Source of the DNA: Pseudomonas sp. MIACH
Lineage (GTDB): Bacteria; Pseudomonadota; Gammaproteobacteria; Pseudomonadales; Pseudomonadaceae
Reading direction: 5' to 3'
Assembly (NCBI RefSeq): GCF_001269925.1
Contig: NZ_LHVO01000056.1
Location: 1 to 64,000 of the forward strand
DNA: 64,000 nt
In this document: piece after piece, positions 1 through 7,778 of the stretch
Position numbering within the stretch: position 1 is the stretch's first letter
Layout of the letters: every line of letters begins with the position of its first letter
Translations under genes and position numbers: made by a program
Notes under the pieces: generated by a model
The model's input: the letters and a program-made list of their open reading frames with translations, nothing else
Told to the model about the DNA's origin: nothing
Databases searched by the model: none

Positions 1-46
1 CAACTTCAACCACTTGCGCTTCCGATCTCTCGTTAGCGGGAGGCGA

Positions 47-74
47 ATTCTACAGCGTTACACGCTGCTGTCAA
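47..74 (-). promoter_or_regulatory. rRNA-type promoter (proximal, P2-like)
   Basis: On the minus strand TTGACA (69-74) is followed after 16 bp by TAGAAT (47-52) and a GC-rich discriminator reading TCGCCTCCCG. Near-consensus elements with a GC-rich discriminator are typical of stringently controlled rRNA promoters, and the downstream sequence resembles Pseudomonas rrn leaders. It fires leftward out of the window; the rRNA genes themselves are not visible, so the target is inferred. Confidence 0.7.
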
Positions 75-249
75 CACCTCTTTTTCTCCGCTTTCGACCG
101 AGAAGATCGAATCGTTAATAGTGCCAAATAACACGACGCTATCAACTCCTTCTGGGCTTCGATGAACTGAAGCAAACCGCTGTCTAATCTTGCATAACTC
201 TTTGTTTATCAAGGAGTTTTACGTTTCGACTGCGCCGGAAGTGGGGCGA

Positions 250-277
250 ATTATAGACTTCTAGGATCTGCGGTCAA
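250..277 (-). promoter_or_regulatory. rRNA-type promoter (distal, P1-like)
   Basis: On the minus strand TTGACC (272-277) is separated by 16 bp from a perfect TATAAT (250-255), followed by TCGCCCC. The shared sequence TTCGCC immediately after both -10 boxes and the tandem arrangement about 200 bp apart match a two-promoter rrn leader. Its -35 box begins only a few bases past the msrQ stop codon. Confidence 0.65.
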
Positions 278-284
278 GCGTTAA

Positions 285-905
285 TTACGCTTTTGTTGCA
301 GAGGGTGCTTTTTTAGCAATAAGTCGGGGGATTCGGCGCGCTACCGGCGGTACACGCAACACCAGGAGCAGCGCACCTATAGAAGCATAGATCGCCCATT
401 CCTTCAGATCGGCCCGCACGATCCACAACATATGCAACAAACCAAGCCCAAGAATCACATACACCAGACGATGCAGCTTCTTCCAACGACTACCCAGTCG
501 GCGTTGGCTATAGCGATTGGACGTCACCGCCAGCACCAACAAAGACAGGAACCCTAATGCCCCGACAATGATGTAAGGCCGCTTACGCAGCTCCACACCC
601 AATTGCGACCAATCCAGTCCCAGGACAAACACACAGTACGCCGCCAAATGCAGCACTACATAAGCAAAGCACCACAACCCAAGCTGCCGACGCACCGCGA
701 TCCACCCAGCCCAACCGCTCAGTTTCTGCAGCGGCGTCATTCCCAGGGTAATCAGCAGCAGGATCAAAGTGCCCAAGCCCAGCCGATCAACCAGCACCTT
801 GCCCGGATCCGGCCCCAAGGCAAAACTCCACGCTTCATATAGCCATAACAATGGCCACACTGCCGCAGTCATAAAAACGCCAATGCGCCAGACGGGGTAA
901 CGCAT
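285..905 (-). CDS. msrQ: MsrQ, haem b membrane subunit of the MsrPQ methionine sulfoxide reductase
   Basis: This 206-residue polytopic inner-membrane protein belongs to the YedZ/MsrQ family of ferric-reductase-like haem proteins. It passes electrons from the respiratory chain to MsrP for repair of oxidised methionine in periplasmic proteins. About six hydrophobic segments are visible, and His86, His145 and His158 sit where the family's haem-ligand histidines are expected. The start ATG overlaps the msrP stop by one base (TGATG), so the two genes are translationally coupled. Length is usual for the family. Identification is firm; the ligand assignment is by position only. Confidence 0.93.
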   Translation of the reverse strand: MRYPVWRIGVFMTAAVWPLLWLYEAWSFALGPDPGKVLVDRLGLGTLILLLITLGMTPLQKLSGWAGWIAVRRQLGLWCFAYVVLHLAAYCVFVLGLDWSQLGVELRKRPYIIVGALGFLSLLVLAVTSNRYSQRRLGSRWKKLHRLVYVILGLGLLHMLWIVRADLKEWAIYASIGALLLVLRVPPVARRIPRLIAKKAPSATKA

Positions 906-1918
906 CAGTAGTTCTTCCGTAGATCGAGACCGGTATATAAGGAGGCAACCTCATCCGAGTAGCCATTGAACATCTGCGTCTCACGCACATTGGGACTGAA
1001 CAGGCCGCTTGGCAGACGGCGCTCCCGCGCCTGGGTCCAACGAGGATGATCCACTGTGGGGTTCACATTGGCATAGAAGCCATACTCATCTGCCGCGATG
1101 CTCTGCCAGGTGGTTTTTGGCTGCTCACTCACAAGGCTGATGCGCACGATGGACTTAACGCTCTTAAAACCGTACTTCCATGGCACCACCAGACGTAGCG
1201 GCGCACCATTTTGATTAGGCAACTCGCGCCCATACATGCCAACGGCAAGAATCGCCAAAGGGTTCATCGCTTCATCCAGCCGCAACCCTTCTACATAAGG
1301 CCAGTCGATCAAGCCAAAACTCGAACGCTGCCCAGGCATACTTTTGGCATCCTGAAGGGTTTCAAAACGGATGTATTTGGCCTTGGAGGTCGGCTCAACC
1401 TGCTTGAGTAAGGCAGAGATCGGAAAACCCATCCACGGGATGACCATCGACCACGCCTCTACACAGCGCAAACGATAGATCCGCTCTTCTAATTGATAGG
1501 GCTTCATAAAGTCTTCAAGCGCATACCGCCCCGGCTTGGCAACTTCACCATCAATCACCACACTCCAGGGCTCGGTCTTGAGTGAGCCTGCATTTTTCGC
1601 AGGATCGCCCTTGTCTGTACCGAACTCATAAAAGTTGTTGTAGTGGGTTGCATCCTTGAACGGGGTGATGGACTCATCCTTGACCGTCACCGCCTGCCAT
1701 TTCGTTGCCGGCAATTTTTCGGCAAACCAATTGGGCGCCTTGCCAGCCTCAACATCGGGATAACGCGCGGCCTCGTCAGCACTGGCCCAACGCGGCAGGC
1801 TGCTGGCAGCAATGCCGACAAGCGCACCACCGAGCAAGCTACGGCGAGAAAGGTAGAAGGACTCAGGCGTGACATCCGATTCTTGGCAATCGGACGCTTT
1901 GGGCAATTTGATTAACAT
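905..1918 (-). CDS. msrP: MsrP, periplasmic molybdopterin methionine sulfoxide reductase catalytic subunit
   Basis: MsrP (YedY) reduces methionine sulfoxide in periplasmic proteins using a mononuclear molybdopterin cofactor and electrons from MsrQ. The 337-residue protein opens with a twin-arginine signal (SRRSLLGG near residues 24-31, then an Ala-rich stretch ending ASA), so it is exported folded with its cofactor. Cys151 in the segment RLRCVEAWSM is the expected molybdenum-ligating cysteine. msrP lies upstream of msrQ in a two-gene operon with a one-base overlap, and pssA ends 63 bp upstream of it. Confidence 0.95.
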   Translation of the reverse strand: MLIKLPKASDCQESDVTPESFYLSRRSLLGGALVGIAASSLPRWASADEAARYPDVEAGKAPNWFAEKLPATKWQAVTVKDESITPFKDATHYNNFYEFGTDKGDPAKNAGSLKTEPWSVVIDGEVAKPGRYALEDFMKPYQLEERIYRLRCVEAWSMVIPWMGFPISALLKQVEPTSKAKYIRFETLQDAKSMPGQRSSFGLIDWPYVEGLRLDEAMNPLAILAVGMYGRELPNQNGAPLRLVVPWKYGFKSVKSIVRISLVSEQPKTTWQSIAADEYGFYANVNPTVDHPRWTQARERRLPSGLFSPNVRETQMFNGYSDEVASLYTGLDLRKNY

Positions 1919-1981
1919 GGCAACTCCGCAGCATTGGAGAACTGATGCACCAATAGACTGCGGAGTATGGGGGAAATTACA

Positions 1982-2839
1982 TTAAGGCAACGTTTTGTCC
2001 CGACGCATATGCAGCAAGTACTGAATTGGCCCGGAAGCGGCATAGACCAGGAAGGCCAACAGCAGAATCCGAGGAGGGTCACTGAAGACCACCGCAAACA
2101 CCAGTACCACTGCCAGGATCGCCACAAAAGGTACACGCCCTTTGAGATCAAGCTCCTTGAAGCTGTTGTACTTGATGTTGCTGACCATCAGCATACCGGC
2201 CGCAGCAACCATCAGCGCCACCAGGAACGACATTTTCGACCCCTGGATGCCGTAGTCGCTGAACGCCCAGACAATACCCGCCACCACGCCTGCCGCTGCC
2301 GGACTGGCCAAACCAATGAAGTAACGCTTGTCAGCAGTCCCCACCTGGGTATTGAAGCGCGCCAGACGCAGCGCCGCACCTGCGACATAGATGAAGGCAA
2401 CCATCCAGCCAACCTTGCCCATATCACCCAGCGCCCAGGCGAAGGCCAGCAGTGCAGGCGCAACACCAAAGGCAACCATGTCCGATAGCGAGTCATACTC
2501 GGCACCGAAGGCGCTTTGGGTGTTGGTCATGCGCGCCACGCGACCATCAAGGCCGTCCAACACCATGGCCACGAAAATTGCGATGGCAGCAAAGCCGAAA
2601 TACTTGCTGGCGCTCGCCGCATCACCCGCCGCCAGTGCGCTCTGGGCACTCATGGAGTTGATAATGGAATAGAACCCGGCAAACAAGTTTGCCGTAGTGA
2701 ACAGATTGGGCAGCAAATAGATGCCACGATGCCGGACCTTGCGGCCTTCAGCGTCATGCCCTTCTTCGACATGCTCATCGATCGGCAGCAGGCTTTCGGC
2801 GTCAGAAGCCTGGTTTGGCTCTTCGGGACGTTCGCTCAT
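1982..2839 (-). CDS. pssA: CDP-diacylglycerol-serine O-phosphatidyltransferase
   Basis: PssA makes phosphatidylserine from CDP-diacylglycerol and serine, the first committed step to phosphatidylethanolamine. The CDP-alcohol phosphotransferase signature is complete: D95, D98-G99, A102-R103, G112, D116 and D120. Several membrane helices follow, as in the membrane-embedded PssA type. An upstream in-frame start would add 33 residues of non-conserved sequence; I chose the ATG at 2839 (285 residues) because it begins the conserved MSERPEE-like acidic N-terminus and has AAGG upstream. The gene follows ilvC but is separated from it by a terminator. Confidence 0.93.
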   Translation of the reverse strand: MSERPEEPNQASDAESLLPIDEHVEEGHDAEGRKVRHRGIYLLPNLFTTANLFAGFYSIINSMSAQSALAAGDAASASKYFGFAAIAIFVAMVLDGLDGRVARMTNTQSAFGAEYDSLSDMVAFGVAPALLAFAWALGDMGKVGWMVAFIYVAGAALRLARFNTQVGTADKRYFIGLASPAAAGVVAGIVWAFSDYGIQGSKMSFLVALMVAAAGMLMVSNIKYNSFKELDLKGRVPFVAILAVVLVFAVVFSDPPRILLLAFLVYAASGPIQYLLHMRRDKTLP

Positions 2840-2941
2840 GGACTTTACCTTGCAACGGTGTGAAAAAAATTCGACCAATACTTGCGGCGAGTGTTCGCCC
2901 GCAAACGATGCAGCTTTATACCAGAACCCGCCCCCCAAACG

Positions 2942-2967
2942 AAAAAACGCGGCCTAAGCCGCGTTTT
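2942..2967 (-). terminator. Intrinsic terminator after ilvC
   Basis: A stem AAACGCGGC/GCCGCGTTT with a four-base loop is followed on the minus strand by a run of six T. It lies just past the ilvC stop codon and before pssA, ending the ilvIHC transcript. Confidence 0.85.
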
Positions 2968-2984
2968 CTGTTGATGCGTACGAC

Positions 2985-4001
2985 TTAGTTTTTAGCTTTA
3001 TCGACGATCTTGTTGGCACCGATCCACGGCATCATGGAGCGCAGTTGCTCGCCGATGACTTCGATACCGTGCGCAGCGTTGTTGCGACGCTTGGCGGTCA
3101 TCGAAGGGTAGCCGGTAGCGCCTTCGCTGATGAACATTTTGGCGTATTCGCCATCCTGAATACGTTTCAGGGCGTTGCGCATAGCCTGGCGGGACTCGGC
3201 GTTGATCACTTCCGGGCCAGTCACGTACTCGCCGTATTCGGCGTTGTTGGAGATCGAGTAGTTCATGTTGGCGATACCGCCTTCGTACATGAGGTCAACG
3301 ATCAGCTTCAGTTCGTGCAGGCATTCGAAGTAGGCCATTTCCGGCGCGTAGCCAGCTTCAACCAGGGTTTCGAAACCGGCTTTAACCAGCTCAACGGTAC
3401 CGCCGCACAGAACGGCTTGCTCGCCGAACAGGTCGGTTTCGGTCTCGTCCTTGAAGGTGGTTTCGATGATGCCGGTACGACCGCCACCTACGCCAGCAGC
3501 GTAAGACAGCGCAACGTTCTTGGCGTTGCCCGAAGCATCCTGGTAGATCGCGATCAGGTCAGGGATACCGCCGCCTTTAACGAACTCGGAACGTACGGTG
3601 TGACCCGGTGCTTTCGGCGCGATCATGATCACGTCGAGGTCAGCGCGCGGCACAACCTGGTTGTAGTGGATCGCGAAGCCGTGGGAGAAGGCCAGGGTGG
3701 CGCCCTTCTTGATATTCGGCTCGATTTCGTTCTTGTACAGCGCGGACTGGAACTCGTCCGGGGTCAGGATCATGACCAGGTCGGCAGCAGCAACGGCGGA
3801 AGCAACGTCAGTCACTTTCAGGCCGTGGGCTTCCGCCTTGGCAACGGTGGCCGAGCCTTTACGCAGGCCAACAGTCACGTCAACGCCGGAGTCTTTCAGG
3901 TTGCAAGCTTGCGCGTGACCCTGGGAGCCGTAGCCGATGATGGCGACTTTCTTGCCCTGGATGATCGACAGGTCACAATCTTTATCGTAATAAACTTTCA
4001 T
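2985..4001 (-). CDS. ilvC: Ketol-acid reductoisomerase (NADP+)
   Basis: IlvC converts acetolactate and acetohydroxybutyrate to dihydroxy acids in valine, leucine and isoleucine synthesis, using NADPH and Mg2+. The 338-residue length is that of the short class I enzymes. The nucleotide-binding loop GYGSQGHAQ is at residues 23-31, and the C-terminal knotted domain contains the conserved acidic metal ligands (for example DETETDLFGEQ). It is the last gene of ilvI-ilvH-ilvC, 48 bp after ilvH, and is closed by a strong terminator. Confidence 0.97.
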   Translation of the reverse strand: MKVYYDKDCDLSIIQGKKVAIIGYGSQGHAQACNLKDSGVDVTVGLRKGSATVAKAEAHGLKVTDVASAVAAADLVMILTPDEFQSALYKNEIEPNIKKGATLAFSHGFAIHYNQVVPRADLDVIMIAPKAPGHTVRSEFVKGGGIPDLIAIYQDASGNAKNVALSYAAGVGGGRTGIIETTFKDETETDLFGEQAVLCGGTVELVKAGFETLVEAGYAPEMAYFECLHELKLIVDLMYEGGIANMNYSISNNAEYGEYVTGPEVINAESRQAMRNALKRIQDGEYAKMFISEGATGYPSMTAKRRNNAAHGIEVIGEQLRSMMPWIGANKIVDKAKN

Positions 4002-4048
4002 GAGGTTCCTCTATATATCCAGGCCTTAAGGCCATTCGCTAATTTGGG

Positions 4049-4540
4049 TTAGATGCTGAGTACTTTGTCGCCACGGGCAATCCCGGTGACACCACTGCGT
4101 ACCGTTTCCAGAATCGAGGCCGTCCCGATCGACTGGATGAAGCTGTCCAGTTTGTCGCTCGTACCGGTCAGCTGAACGGTATAAACGCTGGCGCTCACAT
4201 CGACGATCTGCCCGCGATAAATATCGGTAGTGCGCTTGATCTCGGCACGCTGGGCACCCGTGGCCTTGACTTTAACCAACATCAGCTCGCGCTCGATGTG
4301 GGCACTCTCCGACAGGTCGACCAGCTTGACCACTTCGATCAGCTTGTTGAGGTTCTTGGTGATCTGCTCGATCACCTCATCATGGCCAACGGTGGTCAAC
4401 GTCAGGCGCGACAGGGTCGGGTCTTCGGTCGGCGCCACGGTCAGGCTTTCGATGTTGTAGTTACGTTGCGAAAACAGGCCGACAACACGAGACAGAGCGC
4501 CGGGTTCGTTCTCCAGAAGCAGGGAGATAATGTGCCGCAT
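4049..4540 (-). CDS. ilvH: Acetolactate synthase small (regulatory) subunit
   Basis: This is the ACT-domain regulatory subunit that activates the catalytic subunit and confers feedback inhibition by valine. The N-terminal ACT domain starts at once (MRHIISLLLENEPGALSRV), followed by the family's C-terminal domain, giving 163 residues. I chose the ATG at 4540 rather than an in-frame codon ten residues upstream, because the shorter form matches the family N-terminus and starts two bases after the ilvI stop codon. The two subunits are therefore made from tightly coupled cistrons. The symbol ilvN is also used. Confidence 0.95.
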   Translation of the reverse strand: MRHIISLLLENEPGALSRVVGLFSQRNYNIESLTVAPTEDPTLSRLTLTTVGHDEVIEQITKNLNKLIEVVKLVDLSESAHIERELMLVKVKATGAQRAEIKRTTDIYRGQIVDVSASVYTVQLTGTSDKLDSFIQSIGTASILETVRSGVTGIARGDKVLSI

Positions 4541-4542
4541 GA

Positions 4543-6267
4543 TTAAGTACGCTCCGTCTTGTTCAGCCACATATCGCGCATAGAGCCGTCTTTGATCTGC
4601 ATCGGGTACACGTGCTCGCTGGTATCCACCTGAATATCGAGGAACACCAGGCGGTCCTTCATGGCGAACGCTTCTTCCATCTTCGGCTTCAGATCTTTCA
4701 GATCGGTGATGCGAACGCCAACGTGGCCATAGGCTTCAACCAACTTGATGAAATCCGGCAACGATTCCATGTAGGAATGGGAATGACGGCTACCGTAGCT
4801 CATGTCCTGCCACTGACGAACCATACCCAGCACACCGTTGTTCAAGCAGACAATCTTCACGGGAAGACCGTACTGCAGGCACGTCGACAGTTCCTGGATG
4901 TTCATCTGAATGCTGCCTTCACCGGTGACGCATGCGACGTCAGAGTCCGGGAAACTCAGCTTCACACCCATGGCTGCTGGGAAACCAAAGCCCATCGTGC
5001 CCAGGCCACCGGAGTTGATCCAGCGGTTAGGCTTGTCGAACTTGTAGTACTGCGCGGCGAACATCTGGTGCTGGCCCACATCGGAGGTCACAAAGGCGTC
5101 GCCCTTGGTCACTTCGCAGAGGGTCTCGATCACGGTCTGTGGCTTGATGATGCTGCCGTCGCCCTTGTCGTAAGGGAACAGGCCACGGTCACCACGCCAT
5201 TCGTCGATCTGCTTCCACCAGCTGGCAACGGATTCCTTGTTCGGCGTCTCGCCGATGTCCTTGAGCGCAGCGACCATTTCAGTCAATACACTTTCAACAG
5301 GACCTACGATCGGCACATCGGCCTTGATGGTCTTGGAGATGGACGCCGGGTCGATGTCGATATGGATGATCTTGGCATTCGGGCAGAACTTGCTCGCGCC
5401 ATTGATCACGCGGTCATCGAAACGCGCACCCACTGCCAGGATCACGTCGGCGTGGTGCATGGTCAGGTTGGCGGTGTAGCTGCCGTGCATGCCCAGCATA
5501 CCCACGAACTGACGGTCCGTACCCGGGAATGCGCCAAGGCCCATCAGGGTGTTGGTTACCGGCAGGTTGAGCAGCTTGGCCAGTTCGGTCAGCGGTGCGG
5601 AACCGCCGCCCAGAATCACGCCACCACCCGAGTACAGCACTGGACGCTTGGCCGCCAGGAGCATCTCTGCCGCCTTGCGGATTTGCCCCGAGTGCCCACG
5701 GACGGCCGGGCTGTAGGAACGCAGCTTGGCTTTCTTCGGGAAAACGTATTCGAATTTTTCAGCCGGGTTGGTCATGTCTTTCGGGATATCGACCACGACA
5801 GGGCCCGGGCGACCGGACTGCGCGAGGTAGAAGGCCTTTTTCATGATTTCCGGGATTTCCGACGCATGCTTGATCATGAAGCTGTGTTTCACGATCGGCC
5901 TGGAGATACCGATCATGTCGGTTTCCTGGAACGCATCGGTCCCCACCATCGTGCTTGGCACCTGGCCGGAAATGATCACCATCGGGATGGAGTCCATATA
6001 AGCAGTCGCAATGCCAGTAATGGCATTGGTTGCGCCTGGACCGGACGTTACCAGTACCACGCCGGCTTTACCGGTGGCACGGGCGTAACCGTCAGCCATA
6101 TGGGTCGCGGCCTGCTCGTGGCGAACCAGGATGTGGGTAACAGCCGGTTCCTTGAACAGTGCGTCGTAGACATGCAGCAGAGCACCACCTGGGTACCCGT
6201 AGATATAGTCGACGCCTTCGTCACGCAAAAAGCGGACGAGCATCTCACCGCCAGATAAAAGCTCCAC
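4543..6267 (-). CDS. ilvI: Acetolactate synthase large (catalytic) subunit
   Basis: This thiamine-diphosphate enzyme condenses two pyruvates, or pyruvate and 2-oxobutyrate, at the entry to branched-chain amino acid synthesis. The substrate/TPP segments GYPGGALLHVYD and VRHEQAATHMADGYARATG (containing the catalytic Glu) are present. The C-terminal TPP motif reads GEGSIQMNIQEL, with Glu where many relatives have Asp. Two in-frame GTG codons compete: GTG at 6276 overlaps the AGAGGTG Shine-Dalgarno sequence, so GTG at 6267 (574 residues), six bases after it, is preferred. The gene leads the operon ilvI-ilvH-ilvC. Confidence 0.95.
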   Translation of the reverse strand: MELLSGGEMLVRFLRDEGVDYIYGYPGGALLHVYDALFKEPAVTHILVRHEQAATHMADGYARATGKAGVVLVTSGPGATNAITGIATAYMDSIPMVIISGQVPSTMVGTDAFQETDMIGISRPIVKHSFMIKHASEIPEIMKKAFYLAQSGRPGPVVVDIPKDMTNPAEKFEYVFPKKAKLRSYSPAVRGHSGQIRKAAEMLLAAKRPVLYSGGGVILGGGSAPLTELAKLLNLPVTNTLMGLGAFPGTDRQFVGMLGMHGSYTANLTMHHADVILAVGARFDDRVINGASKFCPNAKIIHIDIDPASISKTIKADVPIVGPVESVLTEMVAALKDIGETPNKESVASWWKQIDEWRGDRGLFPYDKGDGSIIKPQTVIETLCEVTKGDAFVTSDVGQHQMFAAQYYKFDKPNRWINSGGLGTMGFGFPAAMGVKLSFPDSDVACVTGEGSIQMNIQELSTCLQYGLPVKIVCLNNGVLGMVRQWQDMSYGSRHSHSYMESLPDFIKLVEAYGHVGVRITDLKDLKPKMEEAFAMKDRLVFLDIQVDTSEHVYPMQIKDGSMRDMWLNKTERT

Positions 6268-6365
6268 GTTGTTCACCTCTAAAACGCCAGAATACCGTCC
6301 GTTGAAAACCGACGGGTCTTAATAGGTTTACTTCTCAACAGAGCATGAGCGACGGTGGTCGCCGA

Positions 6366-6482
6366 CTACGTCAGCACTGACTGAGCAAGTATTGGGATCG
6401 TCCCAAGTGTTGCGGGCTTTTCCCACCCAGCGCGAGGTAACGCGTTGCGGGTGTAACAGGTCGGCGCGGATGTGCGCCTCAT
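6366..6482 (-). promoter_or_regulatory. Candidate ilv leader peptide in a structured 5' leader
   Basis: The 431 bp upstream of ilvI (6268-6698) have no other gene. On the minus strand they contain a 38-codon ORF whose last part reads TLGTIPILAQSVLT, with Leu, Ile and Val making up six of its final thirteen codons before the two terminal ones. A hairpin TTGGGA/TCCCAA (6392-6406) lies inside it, and another, GCGAC/GTCGC (6349-6362), lies just after. This layout resembles attenuation control of ilv operons. Against it, the ORF has no clear Shine-Dalgarno sequence and I find no U-run terminator before ilvI. Confidence 0.3.
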
Positions 6483-6532
6483 GATCTGCTGAGCGGGCCT
6501 GCTTCTGGCAGTCCCGATACAGCGGACTTTGG

Positions 6533-6561
6533 ATTCTTCTGTTTCAGGCCTCTCAAGTCAA
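6533..6561 (-). promoter_or_regulatory. Candidate sigma-70 promoter of ilvIHC
   Basis: On the minus strand TTGACT (6556-6561) and AAGAAT (6533-6538) are 17 bp apart. A start near 6526 would give a leader of about 260 nt that includes the candidate leader peptide. The -10 box matches the consensus at four of six positions. Confidence 0.45.
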
Positions 6562-6671
6562 GCAATAATTGCGCTTTTTTCCAACTAAGCGCATGAGAAC
6601 GCAGAAGAAAGGGCTTTGATGAGGGATAAAACTCGCCTGAATGTCGTCAAGCGGTAGAAATGTGCGCAAGA

Positions 6672-6690
6672 CTGCCGGAAAAACCGGCAG
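6672..6690 (-). terminator. Hairpin after the YqcC-like gene
   Basis: A seven-base-pair stem CTGCCGG/CCGGCAG with an A5 loop lies a few bases past the stop codon at 6699. No T-run follows on the minus strand, so termination would be weak or factor-assisted. Confidence 0.45.
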
Positions 6691-6698
6691 CCAGGCAA

Positions 6699-7028
6699 TT
6701 AACGAGCGTCGACGATCAGTTGATCGAACTTTTTCAGCGCATTACGCAAGCCAAGGCTCTCTCGCGGCCGATCGGCATAGACCATCTCGGCCATTTCGAG
6801 AATGCCTGAAGCATTGGGCAACGGCAGATCCTGTTCGAGGATCTGTTTCATGCGCACCAGGAAGACCCATTGCAGCCACTGGTGGAAGTCCAAGGTGTCG
6901 ACAGAGAACGGCTCAACGCTGCTCAGTGCTTCGGCGCTGGGGGACACTTCGTCCCACCAGCCCTGCACACGCAATTCGCGCTCGATCAGCAATAACTGTT
7001 CGGCAATCGCGGGAAAACGTACATCCAT
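6699..7028 (-). CDS. YqcC family protein
   Basis: This 109-residue soluble protein belongs to the YqcC family (DUF446), whose function is not established. The typical pattern is visible: an amphipathic start, FPAIAEQLLLIERELRVQGWW, then the conserved centre containing FHQWLQWVFLVRMKQILE. Its ATG overlaps the TGA of the upstream TPR lipoprotein by one base (TGATG), so the two are co-translated, downstream of mrcB. In enterobacteria yqcC sits beside the pseudouridine synthase gene truC; that neighbour is absent here. No role can be read from the sequence. Confidence 0.75.
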   Translation of the reverse strand: MDVRFPAIAEQLLLIERELRVQGWWDEVSPSAEALSSVEPFSVDTLDFHQWLQWVFLVRMKQILEQDLPLPNASGILEMAEMVYADRPRESLGLRNALKKFDQLIVDAR

Positions 7029-7762
7029 CAGAGGCTGACCTTGGCTTTCTGCCGGGCCTGGGCAGCGCCGGCGGCGTCACCTTGTGCGGCGCGCGCATCA
7101 CCAATCAAAGCCCACAGACTGGCTTGAAGGTCAGGACGGCCGTTGGCCAGGGTTAGGCCACGACGCGCAAATTGCTCAGCCTGCGGCGCATCGCCCTGGG
7201 CCATGCGTACCTGAGCCAGGCGATACAGCACTTGCGGCTCGCGCGGTGCAACACGTTGCGCACGCTCAAGGCTGGATGACGCACCATTCAGGTCACCACC
7301 CGCCTGCTGTTGCTGGGCAGTGGTCAGCAACGCCAGTACCGGACCGTCCAACTGCTCGTCAGCCGACAGGCCGCCAGCGCTGGAGGACGATGGAATGCCA
7401 CTCGGCGTCGACGGCATGTTGTAGGTGCCCTGGTTGATCGGCGCGGTCTGCATCGGCGCGGAATCGATCGGCCCGGAGGCACTTGGCCCAGGCGTCCAAG
7501 GCTCGGCACTGATTGGCGCCGAGGTGGCCGCACCGCCGCCTGGCACCATTACGACCACACCCGAATCCTGCGGCACCGCCTGAGTTTTGGCCTGGGCCGG
7601 ACGGTTGGTCACGGTTTGGCGAAAACCACCGTTGGCCGAGATCCGGTCGTTATTGGAAACAGCTGTACTCGAATCCACCACAGGAATAGAGCCGCGCTGC
7701 ACGCTGGAGCAACCGCCGAGCAAAGCCAGAGCTGTAATAGCTGGAATAAACCACTTGTTCAC
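7028..7762 (-). CDS. TPR-containing outer-membrane-type lipoprotein
   Basis: The 244-residue protein has a lipoprotein signal peptide with lipobox LGGC (acylated Cys18). A Pro/Ser/Gly-rich, probably disordered linker follows to about residue 125, and then a C-terminal helical domain with TPR-like repeats (for example YRLAQVRMAQGDAPQAEQFARRGL and LWALIGDARAAQGDAAGAAQ). It lies 16 bp downstream of mrcB and overlaps the next gene by one base. Its position behind PBP1B, its predicted lipid anchor and its protein-binding repeats suggest a partner or regulator of PBP1B. That is inference; it does not obviously resemble LpoB. Confidence 0.75.
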   Translation of the reverse strand: MNKWFIPAITALALLGGCSSVQRGSIPVVDSSTAVSNNDRISANGGFRQTVTNRPAQAKTQAVPQDSGVVVMVPGGGAATSAPISAEPWTPGPSASGPIDSAPMQTAPINQGTYNMPSTPSGIPSSSSAGGLSADEQLDGPVLALLTTAQQQQAGGDLNGASSSLERAQRVAPREPQVLYRLAQVRMAQGDAPQAEQFARRGLTLANGRPDLQASLWALIGDARAAQGDAAGAAQARQKAKVSL

Positions 7763-7778
7763 TTGAAACCCTCTTTGC

